In this document: in pieces, positions 1-8,315 of the stretch
How positions within the stretch are numbered: the stretch's first letter is position 1
Layout: each line of letters opens with the position of its first letter
NCBI GenBank assembly: GCA_017543005.1
Contig: JAFWEA010000224.1
Location: 1 to 24,217 of the forward strand
DNA: 24,217 bases
Source: Solobacterium sp.
GTDB taxonomy: Bacteria; Bacillota_I; Bacilli_A; Erysipelotrichales; Erysipelotrichaceae
Direction of reading: 5' to 3'
Notes under the pieces: generated by a model
Database searches by the model: none
Told to the model about the DNA's origin: nothing
Seen by the model: the letters and a program-made list of their open reading frames with translations, nothing else
Translations under genes and position numbers: made by a program

Positions 1-2970
1 GGTGAAATGTCCGTCTTCGGTAATGGTCAGATGCGGCTGACCCATGATGGCATTGGCCTTCTGCCCGGTCGGTTCCCATTCCTCGCTGTCCAGTCCCGCA
101 TAGCCGGTGATGCTGTTAAAGAGGAAATTGACGCTGCCGACAGTATATTGTTCCGGTGTTATATAAATCGGGCCGTCATACGGTATAAATGCCCCGTCCG
201 TTTTGATTTTCTTCGGCGTAACCGTGATTTCTGCCGTCTCGGACTGAATGCCAAGGTGCCTTGTTCCCTTGGTGTCGGTCACATATTCCGTAAAGGTCAC
301 CTCGACATCGATCGGACTGTACGGATTGTCCTTGTCCCAGATATCTGCGTAGTGCACCTTGAGGGACCTGCCGGCCTTGTCAATGCCCGGATAGTTCGAC
401 GCCTTGATGCCGGTGCTTGTCTTCAGGGTTACCTGCCAGCCGTCAATGATGCCCTTTTTCGCATAGCCTTCCAGTTCCGGCAGATGGATGATAAGCGCGG
501 CATTGTCCGGATCATCTTCCAGCACCGGTTTTTTTGTCTGATCCAGCGCATAGAGCATATACCCGGCTTCCCCGGACGTTTTTGCCTGACCGACAGTTCC
601 GTGGATCTCCATGATGCCAAGCCAGTTATTGGAGATATTGTAGTCAACAAAGGCAGGAATGAAGACACCCTTTGCCGTATTGTAGTAAGTCGCGGCCGGC
701 ACCAGGGTCACTTCCGGGAACACCTCCCGCAGATTATCATCCGGGATCATCACAACCGGCTGATCGACATTGCGGGTTTTCTGAATAAAGCCGCGCAGCC
801 GCAGGAAGTAGCTGTCATCCCGTTCCACCTTCACCGGATATTCCTTGCCCGGTTCCACGATAACCCGTTTGATCTGCAGATAAGGCCCGGCAAACTGATC
901 ATAAAAACATGTTGATATGACTTTCCGCCGGCTGATCAGCCAGTTCCGCCAGTACTGATCGAATTCCTTTTCGGAAAGGCCCAGGGCAGCGCAGACCGGC
1001 GCCGAAGTCGTTGCCTTGGCGGTCAGGCTGCGGGCGCTCATCAGTTTGGCAGCCGTCACTTTCAGACCGCAGTCATCCCGCAGATACATCAGGAAATCAC
1101 CGAGATTATATCCCTCGTTGATCAGCAGCCGGTTCAGGTCTTTCCCCTCCAGGCCCCGGGCCGTACCGTCAGCCGGCAGGCGCAGGCTGCCCCAGTTGTT
1201 GACATCGGTTGTCTTGGGATCCGTGATGATATATGCCTTGTCCTGATACCACTGTTTGGCATTGTTTTCGACCACGATGACGACCATCTCGTCAAACCGG
1301 GTATCATCCGTAATGGCATCCACAGGCAGGCGGTACATGTTCTGACAGATATGGAATGCTTCATGGGTCAGCGTCAGAAGCAGATTGTCGCGGTCTTCCC
1401 GGCTGTCCCGGTTGACGTTGGCCAGATGCACCTCGACATAGGAAAGTGAGGCCTTGCGGGTATTCGCGTGGGCCAGATCACCGCCGATATTCATGATCTT
1501 GAACGGCACTTCATGCAAAGGCATGCGGATCTTTTCCTGTTCTGCCAGGTATTTGAAAGAAAGATCAATGCACTCGTTGATATATTCGATGATCTCCGGC
1601 ACCTGCAGTTCCTTCAGCAGCCGGGTATGTTCCTCGTTGGCGGCCAGTTCTTCCTGGAAATACTTTTCGACATGGTAGTTCTCCCGGAATCTTGAGAAGA
1701 TTCCGAGTGTCTTCCGGTACTCCTCCGCATCGGCCATGCACTGGGCTTCAATCTGGGCCAGCCGGGCCATCTTGTCAGCCAGATCAGGATTGATATCATC
1801 CATGCGCCATTCCACCACCCAGCTTGCATAGTCATTGGAACCTGCCAGATTCATGACCTGACGCTTGAACAGATCTGTAGCACCCGGATTGTTTTTCATT
1901 GATCCGGCACTTTTTACGTAGTATTTGTTCCGCTCAAGATACTCATGTTCCGCAAACAGCAGCACTGCCCCGGTAATGATGCAGACAAACGCGAAACTGT
2001 TCTGGTTCGAACTGTAGCGCAGCTGACTGCCGTCCAGTTCAGTCCGGTAAGTATAGTATTCCCCGTCATCGCCGACCCGTACGACCTTCAGATAATCATA
2101 AAAAGCCGGATCGATATCCAGCGTATCGAGATCAATGGTCACATCATACTGCCCGGGCATCTGCTCATCATCGGAAAGGCCCGCATCGACTTCCCAGCCG
2201 GCAATGGCATACAGTCCTTCCTCTTTGAGCATCTCATCGGCCGCGATCACCGCCGGATCATTTTCATCTGCCGGAGTAAAGGTGATTTCGGTATCCCGAT
2301 CAAAGGCGCCTGCCTCAGCCATGACATGCACGCCTTCGGCCGGCGCTGCATCAATGGCCGCACTGGTGCCGGTATCTTCGGTGAATACCGGGACTTCTTC
2401 CGAAAGCTCCCGCGGTGTTTCGGTCTGCGGTTTTGCCGAGGCTGTGCCGCCGCCGGTTTTGCCGCTGAGGGTTGTTGATCCATAACCCGGCTCATCCTTC
2501 GGCAAAAGGAAACCGGGTTTGACAAAAGCCGTAAAGCCCAGCGCTACCGCCAGCAGGATAATCAGCCCTTTGGAAGGCCCTTTGCCGGAATTTTTCCTCG
2601 GCGCTGCCGGTTTTTCGGTTTTCCTTACTTCCGGTTTCTTCTCTGCCGTGTTTTTCACTGCCCTGGGCCGCCGGGTCTTTTTCGCGGCAGCCGCGGCCGG
2701 CGGCGGATCGGAAACTTCAACAGTGCTGCCTTTGGGCACATCGAAAACAAGACCGCCCTTACCGTCTTCTTTTACCTTGATGCCGTTATCTTTTCCCGGC
2801 TTCGGATCCGAGATCGAAACCGTACTGCCTTCCGGCGCCTCAATTTTCAGGCCGCCTTTGCCATCCTCGCTGACCCGCACACTTATATCGGCAACCGGCG
2901 TGCCGCACTGCATGCAGAACCGGCTGCCCGGACTCAGTCTGGCACCGCATTTCATACAGAAGTTTGCCAT
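1..2970 (-). CDS. Membrane-anchored zinc-ribbon protein with extracytoplasmic HExxH metalloprotease-like region (3' end off window)
   Basis: An uninterrupted reading frame of 990 codons runs from ATG at 2970 to the left edge without a stop, so the C-terminus is missing. Seen in order: a zinc ribbon with CxxCG pairs at C5/C8 and C19/C22; two copies of a 33-residue-period repeat (about 31-56 and 64-89, core EDGKGGL then GSTV and SDP); a Lys/Pro/Ala-rich basic linker (91-135); one hydrophobic segment (136-150); an Ig-like-looking stretch (about 219-340); then a mixed helical region holding HEAFH at 536-540, with E561 in a following helix as a possible third zinc ligand, and a GYNLGDFLMYL segment near 624. 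The layout suggests a gluzincin-like peptidase outside the membrane with a small cytosolic sensor or docking module. AAGGAG overlaps the stop of the upstream lipoprotein gene, 10 bp away, so the two are probably co-transcribed. I do not recognise the whole architecture; peptidase activity is inferred from the motif only. Confidence 0.9.
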   Translation of the reverse strand, partial: MANFCMKCGARLSPGSRFCMQCGTPVADISVRVSEDGKGGLKIEAPEGSTVSISDPKPGKDNGIKVKEDGKGGLVFDVPKGSTVEVSDPPPAAAAAKKTRRPRAVKNTAEKKPEVRKTEKPAAPRKNSGKGPSKGLIILLAVALGFTAFVKPGFLLPKDEPGYGSTTLSGKTGGGTASAKPQTETPRELSEEVPVFTEDTGTSAAIDAAPAEGVHVMAEAGAFDRDTEITFTPADENDPAVIAADEMLKEEGLYAIAGWEVDAGLSDDEQMPGQYDVTIDLDTLDIDPAFYDYLKVVRVGDDGEYYTYRTELDGSQLRYSSNQNSFAFVCIITGAVLLFAEHEYLERNKYYVKSAGSMKNNPGATDLFKRQVMNLAGSNDYASWVVEWRMDDINPDLADKMARLAQIEAQCMADAEEYRKTLGIFSRFRENYHVEKYFQEELAANEEHTRLLKELQVPEIIEYINECIDLSFKYLAEQEKIRMPLHEVPFKIMNIGGDLAHANTRKASLSYVEVHLANVNRDSREDRDNLLLTLTHEAFHICQNMYRLPVDAITDDTRFDEMVVIVVENNAKQWYQDKAYIITDPKTTDVNNWGSLRLPADGTARGLEGKDLNRLLINEGYNLGDFLMYLRDDCGLKVTAAKLMSARSLTAKATTSAPVCAALGLSEKEFDQYWRNWLISRRKVISTCFYDQFAGPYLQIKRVIVEPGKEYPVKVERDDSYFLRLRGFIQKTRNVDQPVVMIPDDNLREVFPEVTLVPAATYYNTAKGVFIPAFVDYNISNNWLGIMEIHGTVGQAKTSGEAGYMLYALDQTKKPVLEDDPDNAALIIHLPELEGYAKKGIIDGWQVTLKTSTGIKASNYPGIDKAGRSLKVHYADIWDKDNPYSPIDVEVTFTEYVTDTKGTRHLGIQSETAEITVTPKKIKTDGAFIPYDGPIYITPEQYTVGSVNFLFNSITGYAGLDSEEWEPTGQKANAIMGQPHLTITEDGHFT

Positions 2971-2980
2971 GGACAGCTCC

Positions 2981-3709
2981 TTATTCCTGACCTCTCGTCA
3001 TGATGAACATGCCCTGGTCTTCCTCGGAGAACCACGCCTCGCCGGAGATGCATTCCCGGCCCTGCCAGGCGTAGTAGTAAATGATATACAGAACGGTTTC
3101 ATTGCCGATCAGCTTCAGAGCACCTTCTTCGGTCTTCCCGCCGGCAAACGGTTCATAGCCGGGGTCTTCCGTATACTCGTACAGTTCGAAGCCATCGCCG
3201 CCAAGCACCGGGTGCAGGCTGATGACAACCTGATTGTTGACCCGGTCCAGTGCCAGCTCGGCATAGCCGTATTCCTCAAAAAACGTACCGTCCTCAGACA
3301 CGGTATTGTCGCTGAGATAGTACTTCCACATGCCTTCCGCATATCTGAGTGACGGATATTCCGCATCTTCCGGAACCCCGTCATAGACAACGGAAGTGTA
3401 GAAGGAAAAATCATCCGGACGGACCGGGGTGCTGAAACCGAAATTGGCATCGGCCGATGGAGTATCAACCGGCGTGACCGGGATCTGGGTTTCATCCGGA
3501 GTCCGGTCCGGCGCGGGGGCGATCGTAGCAGGAGCCGGGGTATTGTCCGGCGTCGGTTCGGCTTCCACACTGTCCGCAAAGAAATCATCCGATTCCGGGA
3601 TTACACTGTTGCCATCGGTCTTATTGTTCGTGACCGGGGCCATGGACGCTGCCGCCTGTGAGGTGCAGCCGGTCAGCAGGATCGCCAGGCATAACATTAT
3701 TTTTTTCAT
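2981..3709 (-). CDS. Putative lipoprotein with Thr/Pro-rich linker and C-terminal globular domain
   Basis: Product of 242 residues starting MKKIMLCLAILLTGC, a lipoprotein signal peptide with lipobox LTGC and lipid-modified C15. I chose ATG at 3709 over the upstream in-frame ATG at 3769 because AAGGAG lies 8 bp before it and the signal peptide begins there; the extra 20 residues would be basic and unusual. After the signal comes a Pro/Thr/Asp/Ala-rich spacer (about 25-90) of the kind that holds a domain off the membrane, then an acidic domain of about 130 residues rich in Tyr, Glu and Gly. I do not recognise that domain. The gene leads a two-gene unit with the large zinc-ribbon/metalloprotease-like protein, so a shared surface role is inferred. 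It could be a substrate, inhibitor or partner of the peptidase-like protein; the sequence does not decide. Confidence 0.85.
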   Translation of the reverse strand: MKKIMLCLAILLTGCTSQAAASMAPVTNNKTDGNSVIPESDDFFADSVEAEPTPDNTPAPATIAPAPDRTPDETQIPVTPVDTPSADANFGFSTPVRPDDFSFYTSVVYDGVPEDAEYPSLRYAEGMWKYYLSDNTVSEDGTFFEEYGYAELALDRVNNQVVISLHPVLGGDGFELYEYTEDPGYEPFAGGKTEEGALKLIGNETVLYIIYYYAWQGRECISGEAWFSEEDQGMFIMTRGQE

Positions 3710-3850
3710 CTTCTGTCTCCTTCCGCAGTTCTGCTGCTGTCTTCGGCAGGGATGCCGGGGGATTATCAAATACCGGGGTGCTTGGGCATTCCGGCATGAA
3801 TCGTCAAGTCAGTTTGTAATAATAGCGGCGGGCGCTTCTGTTCTGGTTTC

Positions 3851-3880
3851 ATTATAGGAAACTGCCGCCCCGGATCACAA
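3851..3880 (-). promoter_or_regulatory. Candidate promoter for the lipoprotein/zinc-ribbon gene pair
   Basis: On the minus strand a perfect TATAAT (3856-3851) lies 18 bp downstream of TTGTGA (3880-3875, 4 of 6 to TTGACA). Transcription would start near 3844, giving a leader of about 135 bases before the lipoprotein ATG. The -10 is strong and the -35 moderate. Confidence 0.5.
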
Positions 3881-3927
3881 CGGCATCAGCCCGATTACCG
3901 GAGGAGTCATGTTTCCGGCAGACAGAA

Positions 3928-3949
3928 AACGGGACTTTTTTGTCCCGTT
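3928..3949 (-). terminator. Intrinsic terminator after the TetR-ABC operon
   Basis: An eight-pair perfect stem AACGGGAC/GTCCCGTT (3928-3935 with 3942-3949) with a six-base loop lies about 30 bases past the stop of the second ABC gene. On the minus strand the stem is followed by TTCTGT, so the U-tract is short and partly within the stem. Confidence 0.65.
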
Positions 3950-3977
3950 CCCAATTCTGTATAATCTTTTGCTGTTC

Positions 3978-5720
3978 TCACGCATTTCTGACTTTCCAGC
4001 CGGCAGCTTCCCGCCGCTCGCTGACAAAGTTCCGGTAGATGCCTTCCTGTTTCATCAGGTCTTCATGCCGGCCACGCTGGACGATCTTCCCGTGATCCAC
4101 AACCAGGATCTGATCCGCATGTTCCACTGTCTTGAGCCGGTGAGCAATCATGACCACGGTCTTTTCCCTGGTCAGAGCCTCGATTGCCTGCATGAGATCA
4201 TTCTCGTTTTCGGGGTCAACATTCGCTGTCGCTTCATCCAGGAAGATGACCGGCGCGTCCTTCATCATGGCCCGGGCAATGGAAATCCGCTGTCGCTCGC
4301 CGCCGGAAAGACTCGCTCCGCCTTCCCCGATCACCGTGTCATACCCGTCTGGCAGCTTCATGATGAAGTCATGACAGCACGCCTTCTTCGCTGCAGCAAT
4401 GACCCGTTCCATATCCGCATCCGGCTCCCCGAAACGGATATTGTTGGCAATGGTGTCGTGGAACAGATAGACATTCTGGAAGACAAAACTGAAATTCTTC
4501 ATCAGCGAATCGATATCGTATTCCTTCACATCACGGTCAGACAGTTTTACCATGCCGCTGTCCACATCCCAGAAGCGGGCCAGCAGGTTGACCAAGGTGG
4601 TCTTTCCGCCGCCGGAGGGGCCGACAATGGCTATCGATGTTTTTTCCGGAATCATCAGGGAAACATCATCGATGATCTTCCTTCTGTCATAGGAAAAGTC
4701 GATATGTTCCGCCTGCATGTCATGGTTTTCCGGATCCTGTGCTTTCCCGGACAGATCCATCGGCGGCACATCCAGAATTTCCCGAGCCCGGTCGACACTC
4801 ATGTCCACAATTCTCAGCAATGCCGAATAGTTGCCGGCTGTTTCCAGACTGGCATACACGATAAAGGCTGAGATGACCATGACCACCGCGGTCAGGGTAT
4901 CCATGGTGCCCTGTACAAAGAACAGGCAGGAGAAGAAGACCATGGCAACCCCGGTCAGCTTGGCCACATAGCTCTGGGCCGTCATGCGCGGGATCAGGGT
5001 CATTTCCATGTCCGTGTTGGTCTGCGCATTGACACTGATGGCTTCATTAAGCTCCCGGCTCTTCTGCCCGCTGAGATGATAGGCCTTGACTTCGGCCATG
5101 CCCTGCAGGTATTCCATGACTTTTTCCACCAGTTTTTCATCGGCCTCGATCTTCTTGCCCGCCATGGTTCCGGCAGCGCTCTGCAGGGCATTGTTGGCCA
5201 GCAGGAACAGACAGAGCCCCGCCAGCAGCACCAGGGCAATGCGCCAGTCAAAGAACATGAGCATGACAATGATCACTGCCGTGGTCAGCAGTCCTTCACA
5301 GACCAGCATGACCACCCGGGTAGCGACATTTTCGAGGTTCCCCATCACATTCGTGGTGACCGACATAATCTGCCCCAGGCTGTTCGCATTGAAATATCCC
5401 ATCGGCAGATAGCGCATATGTTCGGCAATTTCAATCCGCTTGCGGGCACAAGTGTCATACCCGCCCTCGGTCTGCAGCATGGTTGCCTTGGATTTGGCAA
5501 GACCGGCCCCGGCAATGCTCACCAGCATGATGCCGAGGGACATCAGCACATCCCGCAGGGTAACGCCTGTTCCCAGGACGGCCCGCACCATGACCGCAAT
5601 GGCCGGAATCTTGAGGGCTTCGAAGATGGCCTGGATCAGCCCCAGCAGGATGGACGTATAGAACTTGCGGCGGTTTTCTTCCCCGCAGAAGTCAAAGAAT
5701 TTCCGGATGATCTTAACCAT
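3978..5720 (-). CDS. ABC transporter, fused permease and ATPase (second subunit of TetR-linked pair)
   Basis: A half-size ABC protein of 580 residues. An N-terminal six-helix membrane domain (about 20-300) precedes a nucleotide-binding domain with Walker A GPSGGGKTT (367-375), signature LSGGE (471-475), Walker B ending in catalytic E496 and switch H527. All catalytic residues are intact, so its ATPase site is expected to be functional. It overlaps the upstream ABC gene by 8 bp; its AGGAGGTGA ribosome site lies inside the last codons of that gene, a sign of translational coupling. The D-loop (NVDPEN) matches its partner's DPEN type, so the two probably form a heterodimer. Substrate is unknown. 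Family knowledge allows drug or lipid export, but pairs with DPENE-type D-loops also include YbtP/YbtQ-like siderophore importers, so direction should be left open. Confidence 0.95.
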   Translation of the reverse strand: MVKIIRKFFDFCGEENRRKFYTSILLGLIQAIFEALKIPAIAVMVRAVLGTGVTLRDVLMSLGIMLVSIAGAGLAKSKATMLQTEGGYDTCARKRIEIAEHMRYLPMGYFNANSLGQIMSVTTNVMGNLENVATRVVMLVCEGLLTTAVIIVMLMFFDWRIALVLLAGLCLFLLANNALQSAAGTMAGKKIEADEKLVEKVMEYLQGMAEVKAYHLSGQKSRELNEAISVNAQTNTDMEMTLIPRMTAQSYVAKLTGVAMVFFSCLFFVQGTMDTLTAVVMVISAFIVYASLETAGNYSALLRIVDMSVDRAREILDVPPMDLSGKAQDPENHDMQAEHIDFSYDRRKIIDDVSLMIPEKTSIAIVGPSGGGKTTLVNLLARFWDVDSGMVKLSDRDVKEYDIDSLMKNFSFVFQNVYLFHDTIANNIRFGEPDADMERVIAAAKKACCHDFIMKLPDGYDTVIGEGGASLSGGERQRISIARAMMKDAPVIFLDEATANVDPENENDLMQAIEALTREKTVVMIAHRLKTVEHADQILVVDHGKIVQRGRHEDLMKQEGIYRNFVSERREAAGWKVRNA

Positions 5721-7473
5721 TGACGCTCACCTCCTGATCCCGGGCGGCCATATGCGCCCGGTACATTGTTTCATACAGACCGTGATGTTCCATCAGTTCC
5801 TCATGCGTGCCGGCATCATCCACCAGTCCGTCCCTGATGACATAGATCCGGTCGGCATCCCTGATCGTGGACAGCCGGTGGGCGATGACAATCAGCGTCT
5901 TGCCTTCAGTCAGCCGGCTCACCGAGCGCTGAATGACCGCTTCATTCTCCGGATCAGTATAGGCTGTCGCCTCATCCAGAATGACGATCGGCGCCGCCTT
6001 GAGCATGGCCCGGGCAATGGAAATGCGCTGCCGCTCCCCGCCGGAGAGATGACTGCCGGAAGAGCCGACCATGGTATCGTAGCCGTTCTCCAGGGACAGG
6101 ATGAACGCATGACAGCCGCTCATCCGGGCCGCTTCCTCGACCTCGGCATCCGTGGCCTCCGGCCGGCCGAGCCGGATATTCTCGCGGACACTCATGTTGA
6201 ACAGATAGTTATCCTGGGATACAAACGCAACCCGGTCGGCACACACATCCAGCGGAATCTCACGCAGATCCTTTCCGCCCAGCAGGATCCGCCCGCTGTC
6301 CGCCTCCCACAGCGAGGCAATCAGCCTGGCAATGGTTGATTTGCCTGAGCCGGAAGGACCGACCAGCGCGGTATAGCTGCCTTCCGGAATCTCCATGTCA
6401 ATGCCGTGCAGCACTTCCTTTTCGCCATAGCTGAAATGTACATCTTCCAGTTTCAGCGTATTGTCGGCCGGAGCCGTGCCGGTCTGCGGCCGGTTCATCT
6501 CCGGTGCTTCCACGATCCGGCGCACTTCCCCGACGATCGTGCCCATGGTCCGGATATCATCCGAGTAGCTCATGCAGGTAATCAGCGGAGTGATCAGGCC
6601 GACAGAAAGAATGATGATGTAGATGAAATCCGGTGTGCCAAGTTTTCCGGCCCGGACCAGCAGACCGCCGACCGGCAGGATGCTGACCATGGTAGCCGGC
6701 ATGATGACCATGGCAAATGTAAACGGAATGATGCTGGAGCGCATCCAGTCTACGAAACTGGCCGCTGCCTCTTTTGCGTCAGCCGCAAAGCGTTCATAAC
6801 TCGATTTTGTCTTGCCGAATACCTTGATGACCTGGATGCCGTTGATATACTCCACAGCTGTGGCATTCAGGGCTTTCGTGGCCTTGACAGTCCGTTCATA
6901 GAAGCCCGCACTGCCGGTCATCATGCCGACATAGCAGGCCAGGCCCAGCGGCACAGTCAACAGGGATGCCAGCCCCATGCGCCAGTCAATGGTAAAGATG
7001 TAAATGATGATGATCAGCGGTACCAGCAGATTGGCGGTAAATTCCGGCACGATGTGGGCCAGGGTTGTCTCAATCGCATCAATCCGCTCGATCAGCGTAT
7101 TTTTCAAAGCCCCGGTGGATTCTGCCAGGACATCGCCCAGCGGCATCCGGGTCAGCTTCTCCATGCCCCGCTTGCGAATCTCCGCCAGTACGGCAAAGGT
7201 GGCCCTGTGACTGGTGGAAGTGCTCAGGGCATGGAACAGCACCCGGCCCAGCCACAGCACGGCCATCAGCACGCACCGCTGCAGATAAAACGCCATGTCC
7301 TTCTGCCCGGCCATCATCGCCCGGACAATACCGGCTACCGCAAAATACGGTGCCACCGAGCAGAGCACGCCGGCGATGGCCAGAGCCACACTGGCCGCAT
7401 ACTGCCCGCGGTGTTCCCCCGCCTGGTCCAGCAGCCAGCCAATGGCCGAAGGTTCTTTCTTCTTTTCACTCAT
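5713..7473 (-). CDS. ABC transporter, fused permease and ATPase (first subunit of TetR-linked pair)
   Basis: A half-size ABC protein of 586 residues. The membrane domain spans roughly 20-310; the ATPase domain carries Walker A GPSGSGKST (372-380), Q420 in the Q-loop, signature LSGGE (476-480), Walker B VILDE with catalytic E501 and switch H532. Both this protein and its partner keep consensus catalytic residues, unlike the asymmetric pair at 16235-20220. Start ATG at 7473 has AAGGAG 8 bp upstream. The gene follows a TetR regulator on the same strand with an 86 bp gap that contains a hairpin and a palindromic candidate operator, which suggests drug- or metabolite-induced expression. Substrate cannot be read from the sequence; both efflux and YbtPQ-like import fit. 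Confidence 0.95.
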   Translation of the reverse strand: MSEKKKEPSAIGWLLDQAGEHRGQYAASVALAIAGVLCSVAPYFAVAGIVRAMMAGQKDMAFYLQRCVLMAVLWLGRVLFHALSTSTSHRATFAVLAEIRKRGMEKLTRMPLGDVLAESTGALKNTLIERIDAIETTLAHIVPEFTANLLVPLIIIIYIFTIDWRMGLASLLTVPLGLACYVGMMTGSAGFYERTVKATKALNATAVEYINGIQVIKVFGKTKSSYERFAADAKEAAASFVDWMRSSIIPFTFAMVIMPATMVSILPVGGLLVRAGKLGTPDFIYIIILSVGLITPLITCMSYSDDIRTMGTIVGEVRRIVEAPEMNRPQTGTAPADNTLKLEDVHFSYGEKEVLHGIDMEIPEGSYTALVGPSGSGKSTIARLIASLWEADSGRILLGGKDLREIPLDVCADRVAFVSQDNYLFNMSVRENIRLGRPEATDAEVEEAARMSGCHAFILSLENGYDTMVGSSGSHLSGGERQRISIARAMLKAAPIVILDEATAYTDPENEAVIQRSVSRLTEGKTLIVIAHRLSTIRDADRIYVIRDGLVDDAGTHEELMEHHGLYETMYRAHMAARDQEVSVNG

Positions 7474-7504
7474 ACGGATCTCCTTCCCATAGTGAACAAT
7501 TTCA

Positions 7505-7520
7505 GTTAGTATTAACTAAC
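7505..7520. promoter_or_regulatory. Candidate TetR operator before the ABC pair
   Basis: The inverted repeat GTTAGT-ATTA-ACTAAC lies 32 bp upstream of the first ABC gene start. Its right half AACTAAC recurs at the promoter region of the upstream TetR gene (8220-8226), and a related GTTAAC palindrome is at 8181-8195. Binding by the neighbouring TetR protein is inferred. Confidence 0.5.
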
Positions 7521-7535
7521 CTGTTGATGGAATGA

Positions 7536-7556
7536 ATGCCTGTCAATGACAGGCAT
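7536..7556 (-). other. Hairpin just after the TetR stop codon
   Basis: A perfect nine-pair stem ATGCCTGTC/GACAGGCAT with a three-base loop begins 4 bases after the stop of the TetR gene. No run of T follows on the minus strand, so it is a poor intrinsic terminator. It may dampen read-through into, or protect the 5' end of, the ABC mRNA. Confidence 0.45.
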
Positions 7557-7559
7557 GTT

Positions 7560-8168
7560 TCAGAATCCGAGGATCTGCCGCCAGCCCGGCAGGAAGAACG
7601 CTTCCACCGTGGCCAGGCAGGCCGTGGCCTCCTTTTCACTGTATTCATGAATGACCGGCTCAAACAGGGCCGTGGTATAGGCCGTTAACAGCAGGTGCAA
7701 TTGTTCCGCTGATATCTCCCGGACCGGATAGCCCTGCGCCCGCAGCTTCGGCAGCACCGCCATCATGCGCCGCTGGTGATCCGTCACCAGATCATGCAGG
7801 AAGTTTTCGTATTTTGATCCGGCCGCGCAGTTCAGCAGCAGCCGGTATTCCTCCATGCGCGGATAGACCACTTCCCGCATCATATCGATTTCCGTGTCCT
7901 GCCAGAGATCTTCCCCGCCGGCCCTGACAGCCGCCTCCGCCCGGGCTACATGTGCGTCAATCCAGGCATAGATGTCATGGACAGCCGGCTCCACCACCGC
8001 CCCGAACAGGGCTTCCTTGCCGGCAAAATGACGATACAGCGCCGCTGCCGTCAGGCCGGCCTCTTCCCCGATCCGCCGCATGGACGCATCCTTGAAACCA
8101 TATTGCATGAACTCCTTCCGGGCTGCGGCCAGTATTTTCTCATGACTTTCCGTTTTATCTCTGGGCAT
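7560..8168 (-). CDS. TetR/AcrR-family transcriptional regulator, probable local regulator of the ABC pair
   Basis: A 202-residue protein with an N-terminal TetR DNA-binding domain: a helix of the IL-A-ARKEFMQYGF type (about 12-24) and helix-turn-helix with recognition segment GLTAAALYRHFAGKEALF (about 38-55). The rest is a helical ligand and dimerisation domain too variable to name an inducer. It is the first gene of a minus-strand unit with two ABC transporter genes, the common arrangement for a repressor that controls an adjacent transporter. Two GTTA/TAAC-type inverted repeats flank its own start and one precedes the ABC genes, fitting autoregulation plus operon control. The ribosome site (GTGAG before ATG at 8168) is weak, which would keep the regulator at low level. 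Confidence 0.92.
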   Translation of the reverse strand: MPRDKTESHEKILAAARKEFMQYGFKDASMRRIGEEAGLTAAALYRHFAGKEALFGAVVEPAVHDIYAWIDAHVARAEAAVRAGGEDLWQDTEIDMMREVVYPRMEEYRLLLNCAAGSKYENFLHDLVTDHQRRMMAVLPKLRAQGYPVREISAEQLHLLLTAYTTALFEPVIHEYSEKEATACLATVEAFFLPGWRQILGF

Positions 8169-8180
8169 GTTCTCACTTAT

Positions 8181-8195
8181 GTTAACACCGTTAAC
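8181..8195. promoter_or_regulatory. Candidate TetR autoregulatory operator
   Basis: Palindrome GTTAAC-ACC-GTTAAC lies 12 bp upstream of the TetR start. Its arms resemble those of the 7505-7520 site. Placement between promoter region and start codon fits repression of the regulator by itself. Confidence 0.5.
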
Positions 8196-8215
8196 TTATC
8201 ATGTTCAGCCCGGCA

Positions 8216-8226
8216 GTTCAACTAAC
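8216..8226. promoter_or_regulatory. Possible operator half-site over a weak TetR -35 element
   Basis: GTTCAACTAAC shares AACTAAC with the operator at 7505-7520. On the minus strand it contains TTGAAC (8221-8216), a possible -35, though the best-placed -10 is poor. Tentative. Confidence 0.3.
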
Positions 8227-8255
8227 ATTCCGCATTTTCCAAATTTACATAAAAT

Positions 8256-8280
8256 AATCTCAGCCCATTGTACTGAGATT
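8256..8280 (-). terminator. Likely terminator after the second TetR gene
   Basis: An eight-pair stem AATCTCAG/CTGAGATT with a nine-base loop lies 36 bases past the stop of the gene ending at 8316. On the minus strand it is followed by ATTTTATG, a modest U-rich tail. Confidence 0.5.
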
Positions 8281-8315
8281 TCCATTATCTTTCCGTTTCA
8301 CAGCCACGACGATGT

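Noticed and set aside
7..915. Plus-strand open frame of 302 codons at the left edge, and 2519-3352
   Set aside because: They mirror the large zinc-ribbon/metalloprotease-like gene, whose minus-strand frame is open for 990 codons and shows ordered domains.
3710..3769. Longer start for the lipoprotein at 3769
   Set aside because: It would place 20 basic residues before the signal peptide and lacks a ribosome site; ATG 3709 has both AAGGAG and a proper signal sequence.
6406..7509. Plus-strand open frame of 367 codons, and similar frames at 3909-4871, 9298-10458 and 11466-12434
   Set aside because: All lie opposite strongly supported minus-strand genes, lack credible ribosome sites, and encode His/Gln/Asp-rich products typical of shadow frames.
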